Positions 34,460 through 44,526 are shown, numbered from the stretch's first letter. The stretch is DNA of 64,000 nt from Lepeophtheirus salmonis (GCF_016086655.4 NC_052137.2:1922001-1986000); one strand, 5' to 3'. Program-made: numbers and translations. Notes: generated by a model from the sequence alone, not told the origin.

Positions 34460-36000
34460 AGCAGTATGGTATTTTTCATGACCATACATAAATTAATGTT
34501 ATCTACATATTTAATCACCTCCTTTTCAAAAAGGGATCTATTCATTAGATATATATATACATAATACATTCATATACCTCCAATATGTATGTTCCAATTA
34601 CTCAAGTAGTCACTAATTAATTCTAAATCATTATTATAATAATTAGAGGCTCTGAGACGGATTGAGGGAGGACTGGAGGGATTGGACATACATATATGTG
34701 GTCTGTTACTACCAAAAGTGCATTTTTCTTTTAAATTGGATTTCTTTTGTATTCTTAAAAACGAATTATCGTCAATATTCTTATTAACCATTTGGCTGTG
34801 TCGCAAATTGTACTCTTAAAACAGCCAAAATCCGTCGTTCACAATAAATAATTGATTCATGTTATTTTAAAGAGGATATATTTGGGCCAAATTAAGATCT
34901 TTATATATATACTATACTAACTGAAATTGACTCAAATATCCGTTTGAAATATTGGGTTCTATGTTTATAAGTTGAAGTAAAAAAAACTATTAACATTCTC
35001 TTCTTTTCCAGATATTTGTTAAAGATTGATTTGATCTATTTGACACATCCTCTGATTTTTTTTTTAATTATCATGAAAAAGAGCCATAACGCATAGTTGT
35101 ACTGATTTGGAGATATAAAATCCCATTTTTGTGTTTTCCAATAATAGGATGTTGATGCCCCACAAATATATTATTAACTGAGTGCTAATCTTGTTGTCAA
35201 ATATGTATATTTGACACTATTTCTTGTGGGGGTTAATACAAAAAAGGATTTTTTCAATTCATTTTCATCATTTGAAATTTGCAAAATTCGTTGCCCGCAA
35301 ATAAATCCACAGATGTTAAAGTTGATGACATGAGATTTGGTGTCATACATGAACTTTCAATAAGTGTAGTTTATTCAAATCACATAATTAGAATCGGATT
35401 TATTCCTGAAAAACCAACATTTATAAGATCTTTTTGAAATTGCCAATAACTAATTATCTAATGAACTAATCATCTACAGTTATAAATATGATATCCTCCC
35501 AATTTAATTTTGAATTTTTTATTATTATATAACTATACCTCTAAAACTTCTCAATGAAAGGTTATTTGAAAAGGAACAAAGAATGGAAGAAATACCATGT
35601 TTTTCGTTGTATGGACGTCACCTATCGTATATGATTTTAAAAAACTGTGCGAAGCAAAACTTTACATGTGCACTATTATTATGAAACAAGAATAAAACTT
35701 TTTTGATTTATAAAAAAGTTGTTATTGCTTTTAGGAAAAAGGAAGTTATCTTGATGTTCTCTATATATAGTGTACACGTACTGTTATTAATTCAATAGCC
35801 GAAAATAACCGTCATTATATATATATATATGTATATATATCTCTTTGTACGTTGATGAAGATAGATTGTCCACATATGTATGTGGATATGTTTCCTATTA
35901 ATTGACAAATTAATACTCTCTCCCAAAATGCAAAAAGAATTCAATGAGACTCTTGTCTTACTTTCTTCCTCCTCTGTCAAAAGAAATACAATTTATGACG
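34460..36000. other. No recognised gene
   Basis: AT-rich with TA runs (34551-34560, 35817-35838). Short frames only. No repeat family or RNA recognised. Confidence 0.5.
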
Positions 36001-36324
36001 TACATCATGTGTATTTTTTAGTCTGCCCGATCTTTTGGAATTGGTAATCTTGTACTTCCATTTCTACTACATTCAATTATATTCAAAACCTGATTGAACA
36101 TTCATGTATGCTTATAAAAGAGGGAGATTAACGCTGAGGTTTTGTTGGAGAGATATAATTGGAAGTCCTTGTTGGACTCGGAGTAGAATTGAGGATTGAC
36201 ATGAGGATTCTTGTTTTTTCCTTCTTTCCATGTCACAGCTGGCTGTAGTTGATCTAATGAAACGTTATGACAACAAAGCTGTTCTACTCCAAAACATTCT
36301 TCAAATTGTCAGGGTTACCACCAT
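36001..36324 (+). repeat. Segmental repeat, unit 1
   Basis: Aligns in order with 40736-41130 and in part with 40555-40690. Shared blocks: TGTGTATT, TTTTGGAATTGGTAATCTTG, CATTCAATTATATTC, AGAGGGAGATTAACGCTGA, TCACAGCTGGCTGTAGTTGA, TCTAATGAAACG and AAGCTGTTCTACTCCAAAA. The unit is interrupted at 36325 by a hAT-like insertion and resumes at 36845. Confidence 0.7.
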
Positions 36325-36844
36325 CAGCGGCGTCCCTAGCTCCTTTTTTGGGGGGGACTCCTAAAAATGATTTTTGCGGAGTTTATGTGATTTCTTGCTC
36401 AAACTTCTGTAATATTAATGCCAGCAAATAATTTACTTAAAAATAAAATTAGTTAGATCAGAAATATCTGAAGTATGAGACAAAAAAAAACCCGCTTAGA
36501 AACACTTCTTTCCGTGGGAACTAATCATTGAGAGAGTGTAAGGCATATCGAAGCAACTAGAAAAACGGTTTACAATGAGGATTTGAACCGATAAAGGCAT
36601 GAATATATCTCCTGGCTATGTTAGCAATCCTAAAATGGACCCCAATTTTGAGAGAAAAATCAGTTAAGACCTCACCCAATGAAGAGTATGCGGATTACAG
36701 ACCCATTTATTTGTTGTCTTTGATAAAGTAAAAGTGTATAAATTATGTCGTTACACCCCGTATATATATATACAAATAACTTGTATAAATAATCATGGAA
36801 CAGTGTTGATAATTTTTGTGGCTAAGCTCTTTGCAACGCCCCTG
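36325..36844 (+). mobile_element. hAT-like non-autonomous element (520 bp) in unit 1
   Basis: The left end CAGCGGCGTCCCTAGCTCC and right end GGCTAAGCTCTTTGCAACG-CCCCTG form short imperfect TIRs (CAGSGGCGT). GTTACCAT follows the right end (36845-36852). GTTACCACCAT precedes the left end (36314-36324) and would be the same octamer with a CCA triplet repeated. The two other units of the host repeat lack this sequence and so serve as empty sites. No transposase is encoded. Confidence 0.6.
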
Positions 36845-36852
36845 GTTACCAT

Positions 36853-37985
36853 TTTTATTTTCGTGGGGTTTTAACATTCTCAAAAGAAATACGATTTTCA
36901 TCACTAATTATAAGATGTAATGACTATTTTCGGAATAAGGGTAAAAGAACGAAGGAATAAACCCATTGATTAAGAAGAAAGAGGTGGTCACTTTTATTTA
37001 TGAGGAGACCAAATTATGGAGAGTCCAACAACGGGTTGTTCTGCTATTTTTGTTGTTATTATTATTATTTTTCTTTATTACTACTAGTATATACATACAT
37101 ACATACGTATTTGATCTTTTAATAATATGCAGCAGGATTTGTTAGCTAGGACGCCAGTGAACTGAATGAATGAGATTTTGAAAGAGGGGTTGAATCACTT
37201 TTGTACATGATAGTATTATATATATTTATGTGCAGGGGCAAGGAAGAAGTTATTTAAAACTTCTCATTAACTGAATTAATTCACCACTACTAGTGAGACA
37301 GACTCTTTAGATTCCTCGCTATTCAACCCTCCTAGTATATATAATATGCAGTTGTTTTTAAAGAGAGAGAGAGGGATTGGGAGGGGAAGACTCAATGCCT
37401 TTGTACAAATTCCCAAGAGGATTAAACTCACTACCCTCTACTCTTCTTTCATCCACTTCTTCCCCCTCACACACTGTACCACCCGTTTCCCCTCCTCTTC
37501 TTTTACAACCATACACTACCAAAAAATAAAAAAAAGTTAGGAAAAACGTGTGTATATGCTGTTACGATTAGAAGAAGTGAGTGATAATCATATACAAATA
37601 AATAATACAAAATAACTCATCAAAGGAAGAAGAACTTTAACCGCAAAAGACTGTGTAAGGCTACTAGTTCTACTCCGAGTTACTCACTGCCTCTTTCAGC
37701 TTGCACAAAATATAATTAAATACCTAATGTTGCTTTGCTATAAATGAAAAAAGATAATAAAGTGATCAGATTTAAAACGGCAACGTTTTTAAAACGATTT
37801 ATTCGTATTCAAAAAGTTTTCAAGATATTTTATTATTAGAGAAGGGAAAATAATGAACACATTCGGGAATTACAAATTAAAAAATTCCTTTTAATTTGTA
37901 CAGTACATAATAAAATTAAAGTAAAGTTGATCTGTATGTATGAATGTAACTTTGAAATGACAACTTTGTCATATTAATGAAATCA
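36853..37985. other. No recognised gene
   Basis: Resumption of repeat unit 1, then AT-rich sequence with a (GA)n tract (37362-37373). A short block GATGTAGCATCGAGCGTGT at 37997 recurs at 38540 and 42410. Frame 37346-37540 is low complexity. Confidence 0.45.
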
Positions 37986-38148
37986 GAGGAGTTTTGGATG
38001 TAGCATCGAGCGTGTAGACAGGGTGCACTGTATAACGAATGTCTCATGGATATCATAGTCAAATTTTTGATTTTAAGAAACACATAAAATATTATATTAT
38101 GGTCAAAACTTTATTATGAACCGAAAAAACATTCCTTTACAATTATTT

Positions 38149-38541
38149 CTAGAAAATAATCCCCTTCATATGTTGGCCGCAACTAGCCTTTAAATGGTCC
38201 ATTTTTTCACGCCAATTTTCGATGACGCGTTCGATCATTGTGACCGGAATCTCACGAATAACTCGCTCAATATTTGCTTTCAATGCTTCAATCGTCGCTG
38301 GTGTATCCACATAGACTTTTGGTTTTACGTAGCCCCAAAGAAAAAAGTCCAAAGGTGTGATATCATACGATCTTGGAGGCCAATTCACCGGGCCAAAACG
38401 TGAAATTAATTGCTCACCAAAATGATGTCCCAATAAATCCATTGTTACCCATGCTGTGTTGCAATTGGCACCGTCTTGTTGGAACCAAATATCATGGAGA
38501 CCATGTGCTTCAATGAATAAAGTTTTGCAGGCATTTTGCAT
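38149..38541 (-). pseudogene. mariner-type transposase, C-terminal half
   Basis: A 130-codon open frame. Residues 15-25 read HDIWFQQDGAN and residues 47-70 include NWPPRSYDITPLDFFLWGYV: the second and third catalytic acids of the DDE/D nuclease, 36 residues apart as I count them. The tail (ATIEALKANIERVIREIP, then GQHMKGIIF) is the usual end of this widespread arthropod subfamily. The helix-turn-helix and first catalytic Asp are missing: the frame starts only 13 codons before IEAHG. A sister copy at 63420 shares the same C-terminal region. It is one of the better preserved frames here, but it cannot make a complete enzyme. Confidence 0.85.
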
Positions 38542-38599
38542 GTAGCATCGAGCATGTTTGCAAGGTTAATTGTATATAGTGCTCCCTGGTGTATAGTAT

Positions 38600-39021
38600 G
38601 AATTATGACACTAATTATGATGTAAAGTGTCAGGGAAGTTTCTCCCGAAACTGCTTTATTTTGACCCAAAGAATCATTGCATTGTTTGGCCAAAAACAAC
38701 ACCACAGTCATGACTAAGCCCCTATATTCGCCGGATTTCGCCCTGTATGACTTTTTTTCGTTCCCAAAACTGAAGAAACCTATGAGAGGACGGAGCTTTG
38801 CAAATGATTGAAGAGATAAAGATTGCATCGCTGGAAAAGCTCAAGGTTATACCGAAAAGTGCTTCTAAGAGGTACTTAGAGTATTGGAAAAGGTGTTGGC
38901 ACAAGTGGTTTGTATCTGAAGGGGATTACTTTGAAGGGGACAATATAAATATCGAGGAATACATAATTATTTTTTCCTACAAATAATGCAAAGTTCCCTT
39001 ACTTTTTCAACCCACCTCGTA
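38600..39021 (+). pseudogene. mariner (DD34D-type) transposase C-terminus with 3' TIR
   Basis: From 38686 the frame reads LAKNNTTVMTKPLYSPDFAL, then YDFFSFPKLKKPMRGRSF, to a stop. After a one-base shift, the frame from 38798 gives IEEIKIASLEKLKVIPK, YLEYWKRCWHKW and SEGDYFEGDN. SPDFA..DFF holds the third catalytic Asp of mariner transposases (usual SPDLAP.DFFLFP). The 3' end AAGTTCCCTTACTTTTTCAA then CCCACCTCGTA is a mariner-type TIR next to a TA run. The 5' two thirds of the element are gone. It abuts a different mariner subfamily on the other strand. Confidence 0.8.
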
Positions 39022-39024
39022 TAT

Positions 39025-39660
39025 ATATATATCAGCATAGGTGTTGACTTCTCTCTCTCTCTCTGATTCGTTCCATCCTCATTAAAAATAATAAAAACCT
39101 TAATTAATTCATTCCTCTTCCCCTCTTTTTATAAAATAGTATGTACACTATAAATAAATGAAATATATTTATGAGAGAAAGGTTGAGTGATCTCCTTATA
39201 TGTAGAGAGAGGTTACGTAGAGTTTAATGGTTTGGGATTTCTTCTCTCCCTTCCTTTTTTTATTATTATTGTTGTTTTTGGGAGATTAGTTTTCAGGTAC
39301 TTCAATGTTAAATAAACAAATACATATTATTCACCTGCCTGTTCTTGAGAGGGACTTCAATTAGCACCTGCTCTCTCTCTCTTTCTTCTTCTTTATTAAC
39401 AAGATCCAATTATGTTATATAGAAGACGTATCAATGGACAGTGTGAGGCTGAATGAGATAGAGGATATATTATTATTATTAATATATTTATCAATTCTTC
39501 AACAGGTTTACAAAAGCAGAGTGAACAATATAATTATTATGCCCGATATATGAATTAATTCATTAATCTGTAAAATAAATAAGTAAAGAGGTTGTAGGAT
39601 TTGTATTCTCTCTCTCTCTCTAAAGTAGCACGGAAAGTTGTATTCTTATCTAAATGTAAC
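39025..39660. other. No recognised gene
   Basis: (CT)n tracts at about 39051-39064 and 39607-39620; otherwise AT-rich with nothing to call. Confidence 0.5.
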
Positions 39661-39663
39661 ATA

Positions 39664-39990
39664 CCGGGTGGTCCATGAAAAGTTGAACACTTTGAACTTT
39701 AAACTTCAATAAGAAAGATTTTATATATTAACCATAGAATTTCAACAAAATTAATAATATATATGGATGTGTGTCTGAACACTCTTTATCATTAATGTAG
39801 CTGTGCTTAGTGGAAATGATGACTTCCAGGCGGCGGTGGAAGGCCTGGCACTGACTGCGGATGTGGTCGTCTGATATGACGTGGCGGTGCTAGCTGAAAG
39901 TGGCTTTAAGGGCCTCGGTTTTGGGATTACGGACATTTCCTCTCGACATGCACCAAAAAGGTGTATTCGAGGGGTTTGGCATCAGGTCTA
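39664..39990 (-). pseudogene. Tc1/mariner relic (copy C) with intact terminal repeat
   Basis: The element end CCGGGTGGTCCATGAAAAGT then TGAACACTTTGAAC begins right after TA (39662-39663). It matches the TIRs of the element at 58638-59587. Read on the minus strand, the adjoining 250 bp encode a decayed C-terminus (an NPLEYTF-like block, VERK, then IRSQ..AFHRRLEVIIS- and INDK-like codons over several frameshifts). Everything upstream of about 39990 is missing and a MITE fragment begins there. Confidence 0.7.
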
Positions 39991-39997
39991 TATATCC

Positions 39998-40285
39998 AGG
40001 GCCGTCCACAAGGGGTCGGCTGGAGGGAACGCAGCAGAGTAAAAAGTTTAATTTTTGAATTTAAAAAAAAAAAATGTAATTTTTGTGAATAGCGGTGGAA
40101 CTTTCAATTTCTTTTCAAATAATTTAATATATGAATTTTTTTTTACAAAAAAAATATAATTTTTGTGTGAATAATAATGGACTTTTGACAAAAAAAAATA
40201 AAAAAAATGAAAATTTGAAATTTAATTTTTGAAATTTTTTTCCAAGAAAATCAATTTTTTGTAAATTTAAAAAATAAAAATAAAA
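39998..40285 (+). mobile_element. AT-minisatellite MITE, left part
   Basis: CCAGGGCCGTCCACAAGGGG then TCGGCTGGAGGG is the left end, followed by units such as GTGAATAGCGGTGGAACTTT and GTGAATAATAATGGACTTTT. The right end is missing; it runs into the GCACGCTAAAAAAT repeat. Confidence 0.6.
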
Positions 40286-40289
40286 CACT

Positions 40290-40365
40290 GTTTTTGTGCC
40301 CAACAACAACAACAAAACTGGCACGCTAAAAAATAATTGGGATTTACATCCCTATCTATAGGGAT
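40290..40365 (+). repeat. Dispersed repeat, GCACGCTAAAAAAT core (copy 3)
   Basis: ACTGTTTTTGTGCCCAACAA, then CAAAACTGGCACGCTAAAA and GGGATTTACATCCCTATC. It aligns with 6945-7080 and 11200-11330. The 88-codon frame at 40337-40603 starts inside it and looks spurious. Confidence 0.5.
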
Positions 40366-40554
40366 ATTTTGTTTGCTACAATGGTATGATATGAAGAGGA
40401 AAAAGGAAGTTCAATTAAATGTAGCAGAACACAGATTTGTTGTGATTATTTATAAAAAAACTTCGTCGAAAGACACCCCTGGTGACGTCACCAATATACA
40501 ATTTGGCCCTCTACTTGAAAATAATTGGCAGTACCACTGCCTCGGAGTAATTCT

Positions 40555-40735
40555 TGCCTATTTCATCGTTTATTTGCCCCTCATCCCAGCTGCTTGTAGC
40601 TGATCTAATGAAACGTCTTGAAAGCTAAGCTGTTCTACTCCATAACGTTCCTCAAATTGTCAAAGTATCCATAACATCCGTATTTTTGGGTTCTTTCATT
40701 CTTTTTACATAACCAAAATTCTAACTAGTGATGTA
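40555..40735 (+). repeat. Segmental repeat, unit 2 (partial)
   Basis: CAGCTGCTTGTAGCTGATCT, then AATGAAACG, AAGCTGTTCTACTCCATAAC and CTCAAATTGTCAAAG corresponds to 36235-36312 of unit 1 and 41033-41110 of unit 3. It has no hAT insertion where unit 1 has one. Confidence 0.65.
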
Positions 40736-41160
40736 AGTCCTGTGTATTATATAGCTAGCCTGTTTTTTTGGAATCGGTAATCTGAAGAATGAATTTTCTT
40801 ATCCAGAGCTGTTATCATTATTATTTAACTCCTGAGTAAACTTCCTTTTCTTATACATTCAATTATGTTCGAAAGCAGATTAAGCATTACTCATTAAAGA
40901 CGGAGAGTAACTCTGACGATTGGTTGTGGAGCTATAATTGTCGATCCTTCAGTTGTACTCAGAGTACAACTGAAGGATCGACATCAGTTTGAGTCGTGCT
41001 AATGTCCTTGTTTATTTCCTTCTCTCCCTTATCACAGCTCTTTGTAGATGATCCAATTAAACTTCTTGACAACTAAGCTGCTCTCCTCCAAAAGATTATA
41101 CAGCTTGTTAGGCTTACCGTCTTGATTTTCAGTTTCTTTCTCTTTTTTAACATGTCTAAA
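40736..41160 (+). repeat. Segmental repeat, unit 3
   Basis: The longest uninterrupted copy. It follows unit 2 directly and aligns with 36001-36324 throughout, then continues past the insertion point (TTAGGCTTACCGTC) without extra sequence. It contains the palindrome at 40940-40982. Confidence 0.65.
40940..40982. repeat. Perfect 43-bp palindrome (21-bp arms)
   Basis: Arms GTCGATCCTTCAGTTGTACT-C and its exact reverse complement are separated by a single A (40961). The same place in unit 1 (about 36160-36203) is only an imperfect palindrome (AAGTCCTTGTTGGACTC / GAGTAGAATTGAGGATT). No mobile-element feature surrounds it. Confidence 0.9.
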
Positions 41161-41616
41161 AATATCACACAGCTCCACATACCTTGATTCAAAGAGCCGT
41201 GGGATATCCTCTTTTTATTTTTTGACGTTTAGTTATGGTGTTGTACGTATCAAGTACATCATAATGTTTTGCAGATGTGAGATGTGTTGAGGGGAATATG
41301 TAATAAATATTATGTAGTTAATTATATACGTATACGTACATCGTATGTCAGTGTACATACAAAGCATTTAATCAAAGTAAGACAGGAAAAAAAAGGAAGG
41401 AGAAGAATCATGCATTTTGTCAACACCTTTTAAAGAGGTCAAGAACATTTTATACATATTATGTACAAGTAGGTGCATAAATACGCAGACTAATTTTTAA
41501 ACGCTTATATCTCGAAGTTCCGTGACCGGCAATAAAAAATTCCAGAACAAGTAACTCGGTAAATCTTTTGGCTTTGTTTTTGTTTTTCTTACTCACATCA
41601 AACAAAATCGTTTACG

Positions 41617-41811
41617 ATGAAAGACGTGGCCAGACGTCATATGGTCGCCACTCTCCTCCACGCCGGTAGGTCTGTCAAGGAGGAGATAATCAAGGACACT
41701 GGACTATCCAAGACTACTGTGTTCAAGGTCCAGAAGCTTGTCAAGGAGGGAAAAGATCTGAAGGAGGTATTCGGACCGGCAGACCACGGAAAATTAATGT
41801 GGATGAGGTGA
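41617..41811 (+). pseudogene. Tc1/mariner transposase helix-turn-helix part
   Basis: MKDVARRHMVATLLHAGRSV, then EEIIKDTGLSKTTVFKVQKL and VKEGKDL: a single clear helix-turn-helix (residues about 9-45) of the type that binds the TIR. Codons then drift out of frame at 41800-41820 (DHGKLMWMR, stop) through an indel. In a normal protein roughly 200 further residues with two catalytic acids would follow; here the C-terminal part begins at once. This N-terminus is much less decayed than those at 13125, 16700 or 30095. Confidence 0.85.
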
Positions 41812-41822
41812 AGGAGGCATAC

Positions 41823-42055
41823 ACAAAAACATTTGGCCACCTCAATCACCTGATTTGAATCCCCTTGACTACAGTGAGTGGCGGCAAATTGAGAAGAAGG
41901 CCTGTGCTATCCACCACCCGAATTTGGACTCATTGAAGGTCAGCGTCAAGGAGCAATGGGCAGCCATGGAAGACCATTACATCATCAATGTGTGCAAGGC
42001 CTTCCGCGGGCGCTTGGAGGGTGTCATAGGAGCTGATGGCGGTTATATTCAGTAA
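41823..42055 (+). pseudogene. Tc1/mariner transposase C-terminus
   Basis: The frame holding KNIWPPQSPDLNPLDYSEW carries the third catalytic residue (D of SPDLNP). It continues as QIEKKACAIHHPNLDSLKV, EQWAAMEDHYIINVCKAF and RGRLEGVIGADGGYI to a stop 120 bp before the 3' TIR. It is in a different frame from the helix-turn-helix part. The preserved SPDLNPLDY motif makes this the reference C-terminus for the relics at 16700, 21680, 39664 and 58638. Confidence 0.85.
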
Positions 42056-42208
42056 TTATATTAAATTTTATACCAGAATAAATTCTCCATTATATAATTC
42101 TCAAAAAAAATACGTCATACGAATTTTATTACACATTTAATTATTTGCCACAAATAGTCTGCGTATTTATGCAACTACCGGTACATAGTTATGGTAGTTA
42201 TGGGATAA

Positions 42209-42370
42209 TAAACAGGGGCGTCCGCATGATTATATATAAAAAATCAATCAATTTATATTGTTTTGGGAATTGCTGTGGATTTTGAAATTTTTTTTTACTT
42301 GAAATTTAATTTCTTAAATATTTGTAAACAGCAGTGAATAATCTACATATTTTTGAGCTAAGAAATAAGA
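42209..42370 (-). mobile_element. AT-minisatellite MITE terminus, inverted
   Basis: ACAGGGGCGTCCGCATGATT then ATATATAAAAAATC is the right terminus reversed, followed by about 130 bp of AT-repeat. The other end was not found. It lies 33 bp from the Tc1/mariner element. Confidence 0.6.
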
Positions 42371-42394
42371 GTGTAGTCATATTCTGGGAATTTT

Positions 42395-42440
42395 GCAGGC
42401 GTTTTGTATGTAGCATCAAGCGTGTTTAGCTATGACTCAT
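42395..42440 (+). repeat. Short dispersed repeat (TGTAGCATCRAGCRTGTTT)
   Basis: TTTTGCAGGCGTTTTGTATG then TAGCATCAAGCGTGTTT matches 38522-38558 (TTTTGCAGGCATTTTGCATG, TAGCATCGAGCATGTTT). A shorter match is at 37997. The 38.5-kb copy lies at the truncated 5' side of a mariner relic, so this may be old element sequence. Confidence 0.5.
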
Positions 42441-42599
42441 CCAAGACTCGCTTTTGAGACTATATTACTCCCTAGCTCATCACATCAAATTACAAAACAA
42501 CATCCTGCTGTTAATATTATGCTTGAGGAGAGAACATCCAAGGATTGTGTAGCCACGTGTGAGTCTGTTCCTTAAAATCAGTTAGTAACAAGTAATGAT

Positions 42600-42790
42600 G
42601 TCTGGGGTATTAATCTTTAATACTATTCAAACAAAGTTTGTCTGTTGTTCGACGTCTAATAACCTCAGGCAATGACAAGATAATTATTCTATAGTTGTTA
42701 ATAACTAATTAGCAAATGATTTCTGGTCTTTTATTATGTTTCTTTTAGGAGAGAAGGTTGAGTGATACATAACGATGTGTTGTGTGGATG
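42600..42790 (+). repeat. ~230-bp repeat family, diverged copy
   Basis: ACTAATTAGCAAATGATTTC, then TTCTTTTAGGAGAGAAGGTT and GAGTGATACATAACGATGTG: same block order as 14570-14680. Confidence 0.5.
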
Positions 42791-43324
42791 CAAAACTTTT
42801 TGAATCCGAATAATATAAATATATTATAGTTTTAAAATGTTGGGCTTAATTAAAAAATAAGATATTGTAGTCTCAAAAGACGAAGATTAGTGATTGAATA
42901 AATGATACAAATAGTTACTGCTCTATTGAAGTTCTACTACACGAATAAATTATACAATGTTCTATTTATTTGGTAGAGAGAGAGTTTACATATTCCTATC
43001 GCTGTTGTTATTTGCTCTTGTTATTTTTATGGCAGCCGTGTACTAATTATGTATTAGCCCTATAAGTAGCTCTGTTTCTTCTCCTCCAATAATAATTGAA
43101 AGCCATGATCATAAATAATCAAATAATGTGTCTAATGAGCGAAAGTCAAACATGGAGTCATTGTATGGAAACGAACGTGTCATTTGTTTACCTAAATTTA
43201 TTACTGTCTAAAAAAACCTTATTTTAATACCTTTACTGCGGTTGTATCAATCCCAACGGCACCGGAAAGTATTCGCCAGGGAGCGAAGGTGGGAGGTGAT
43301 ACATATATATTAGTCTCGTCATAT

Positions 43325-43808
43325 AAAAGGGACGTCCGCGGGATCATAAATATATATATTTATTTTTTGAGGGGGAGGGCCTGAAATTAAAAATTTTGCA
43401 AAAAAATTTCAAATATTATAATTTTTGGAATTATTTTTCAAAAATCCACATCTATTCACAAAAAATAAAATTTTCTTTTAATTATTTCTTAAAAATCCTC
43501 ACAAATATTCACAAAAAATTAAATTTTTTGAAAAAAATTTCAAAAATCCACAGCTAATTATAAAAAATTAAATGATATGGAAAAAGAAATTTCAAATAAT
43601 AAATTTCTTAGAAAGAATTAACAAAAATCCACAGCTATTTGAAAAAAAAATCGAAATTTTTTTTAAATTTTTTGGATATTTTTTTTCAAAAATCTACTGC
43701 TATTTACAAAAAATTAATTAAAAAATTATTAAATTTTCCAGTAAAAAGTAAAAATCCTTAATTTGAGGGGGCTACATCCCCTCCATCCCACCTCCTTAGG
43801 GCACTCTT
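43325..43808 (-). mobile_element. AT-minisatellite MITE, both ends, inverted
   Basis: The plus-strand left end AAGGGACGTCCGCGGGATCA is followed by TA-rich spacer and GAGGGGGAGGGCC. Units of AAATCCACAGCTATTC type follow. The right side has AATCCTTAATTTGAGGGGGC, TACATCCCCTCCATCCC and ACCTCCTTAGGGCACTC. The ends pair imperfectly as in 31767-32042. Confidence 0.65.
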
Positions 43809-43809
43809 G

Positions 43810-44520
43810 CATAATCACGCAACCTTAAAATAATTTTATTCTATATTTATTCCGTTCAGTCTTAAAGAGAGGGAGACTATGTCCTCCTCACTCCTATTTT
43901 TCCAGCGCCAGTGATCCGTATGGGACTGATACTGTCAAATCCAAATTCTTAAGTCCCCTTGAGTAGGTATTTTTACACTAATATAATAATAAAGTTGTAT
44001 CCCATTTTTTTATTTGAATTACATATCCCCAGGGTACACCTTCAAATTTTATCAGAAAAACGAAATGTTCAATCCGGTTTTGTATATATCAATTAATTAA
44101 TAGTTTCATTATTAATTCATTATCTTTCTCTGTATTCATCAAGGATGAATGATTTAACTAACAAGGGTTGTGCCCTGTTAAGGCTCAGTGGTTCTATCGG
44201 TCAGGTCTTGGTTCTTTCATTTCAAAGGTTTCGGTCCCGGTTCTTTTATTTCGACCTTTTGGTCTCAGTTCAGCTTTATAGGTCTTGGTTCCTGTTGTGT
44301 TTATGACTAGTAGATCTAGAGGTGATCTATATCCCGGGTTTACTTTTGATTTTATGTGTATACTTTGTAGTAATCTTTTATGTGTACCTCGGTTTTTTAT
44401 TTCCAGTGTGTATAATAAGTTCTTTTAAGTCCTTGATTCACCTTTAAGCCCTTCTTACTTTATCCTTGACTACTTTGTAGTGTGTTTCCTAAATCAAATA
44501 GTTAAATACTATACGTGGTG
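43810..44520. other. No recognised gene; GGTC-rich tract before Gypsy element
   Basis: 44190-44290 contains repeated GGTCTTGGTTC / GGTCCCGGTTC phrases. The 44350-44520 stretch could include a decayed LTR and leader of the downstream Gypsy relic (TGGTGACGAAGATGG sits at the gag start), but I found no second LTR to compare. Confidence 0.35.
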
Positions 44521-44526
44521 ACGAAG

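Larger units (their letters stand above)
41472..42175 (+). mobile_element. Internally deleted Tc1/mariner element, complete ends
   Basis: The 21-bp TIRs GGTGCATAAATACGCAGACT-A (41472-41492) and its inverted partner (42155-42175) differ at one base. TA duplications flank both ends (41470-41471 and 42176-42177), as Tc1/mariner insertion requires. The total is 704 bp, about half the length of an autonomous element. Inside are the N-terminal and C-terminal parts of a transposase, joined by deletion of the middle. It could move only if another copy supplied enzyme. Confidence 0.9.

Noticed and set aside
36560..36610. Minus-strand GGTTCAAATCC with TAGCCAGGAG upstream, tRNA-like
   Set aside because: Box spacing is short and flanks do not fold as a tRNA; lies inside the hAT-like element. 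A tRNA-scan would settle it.
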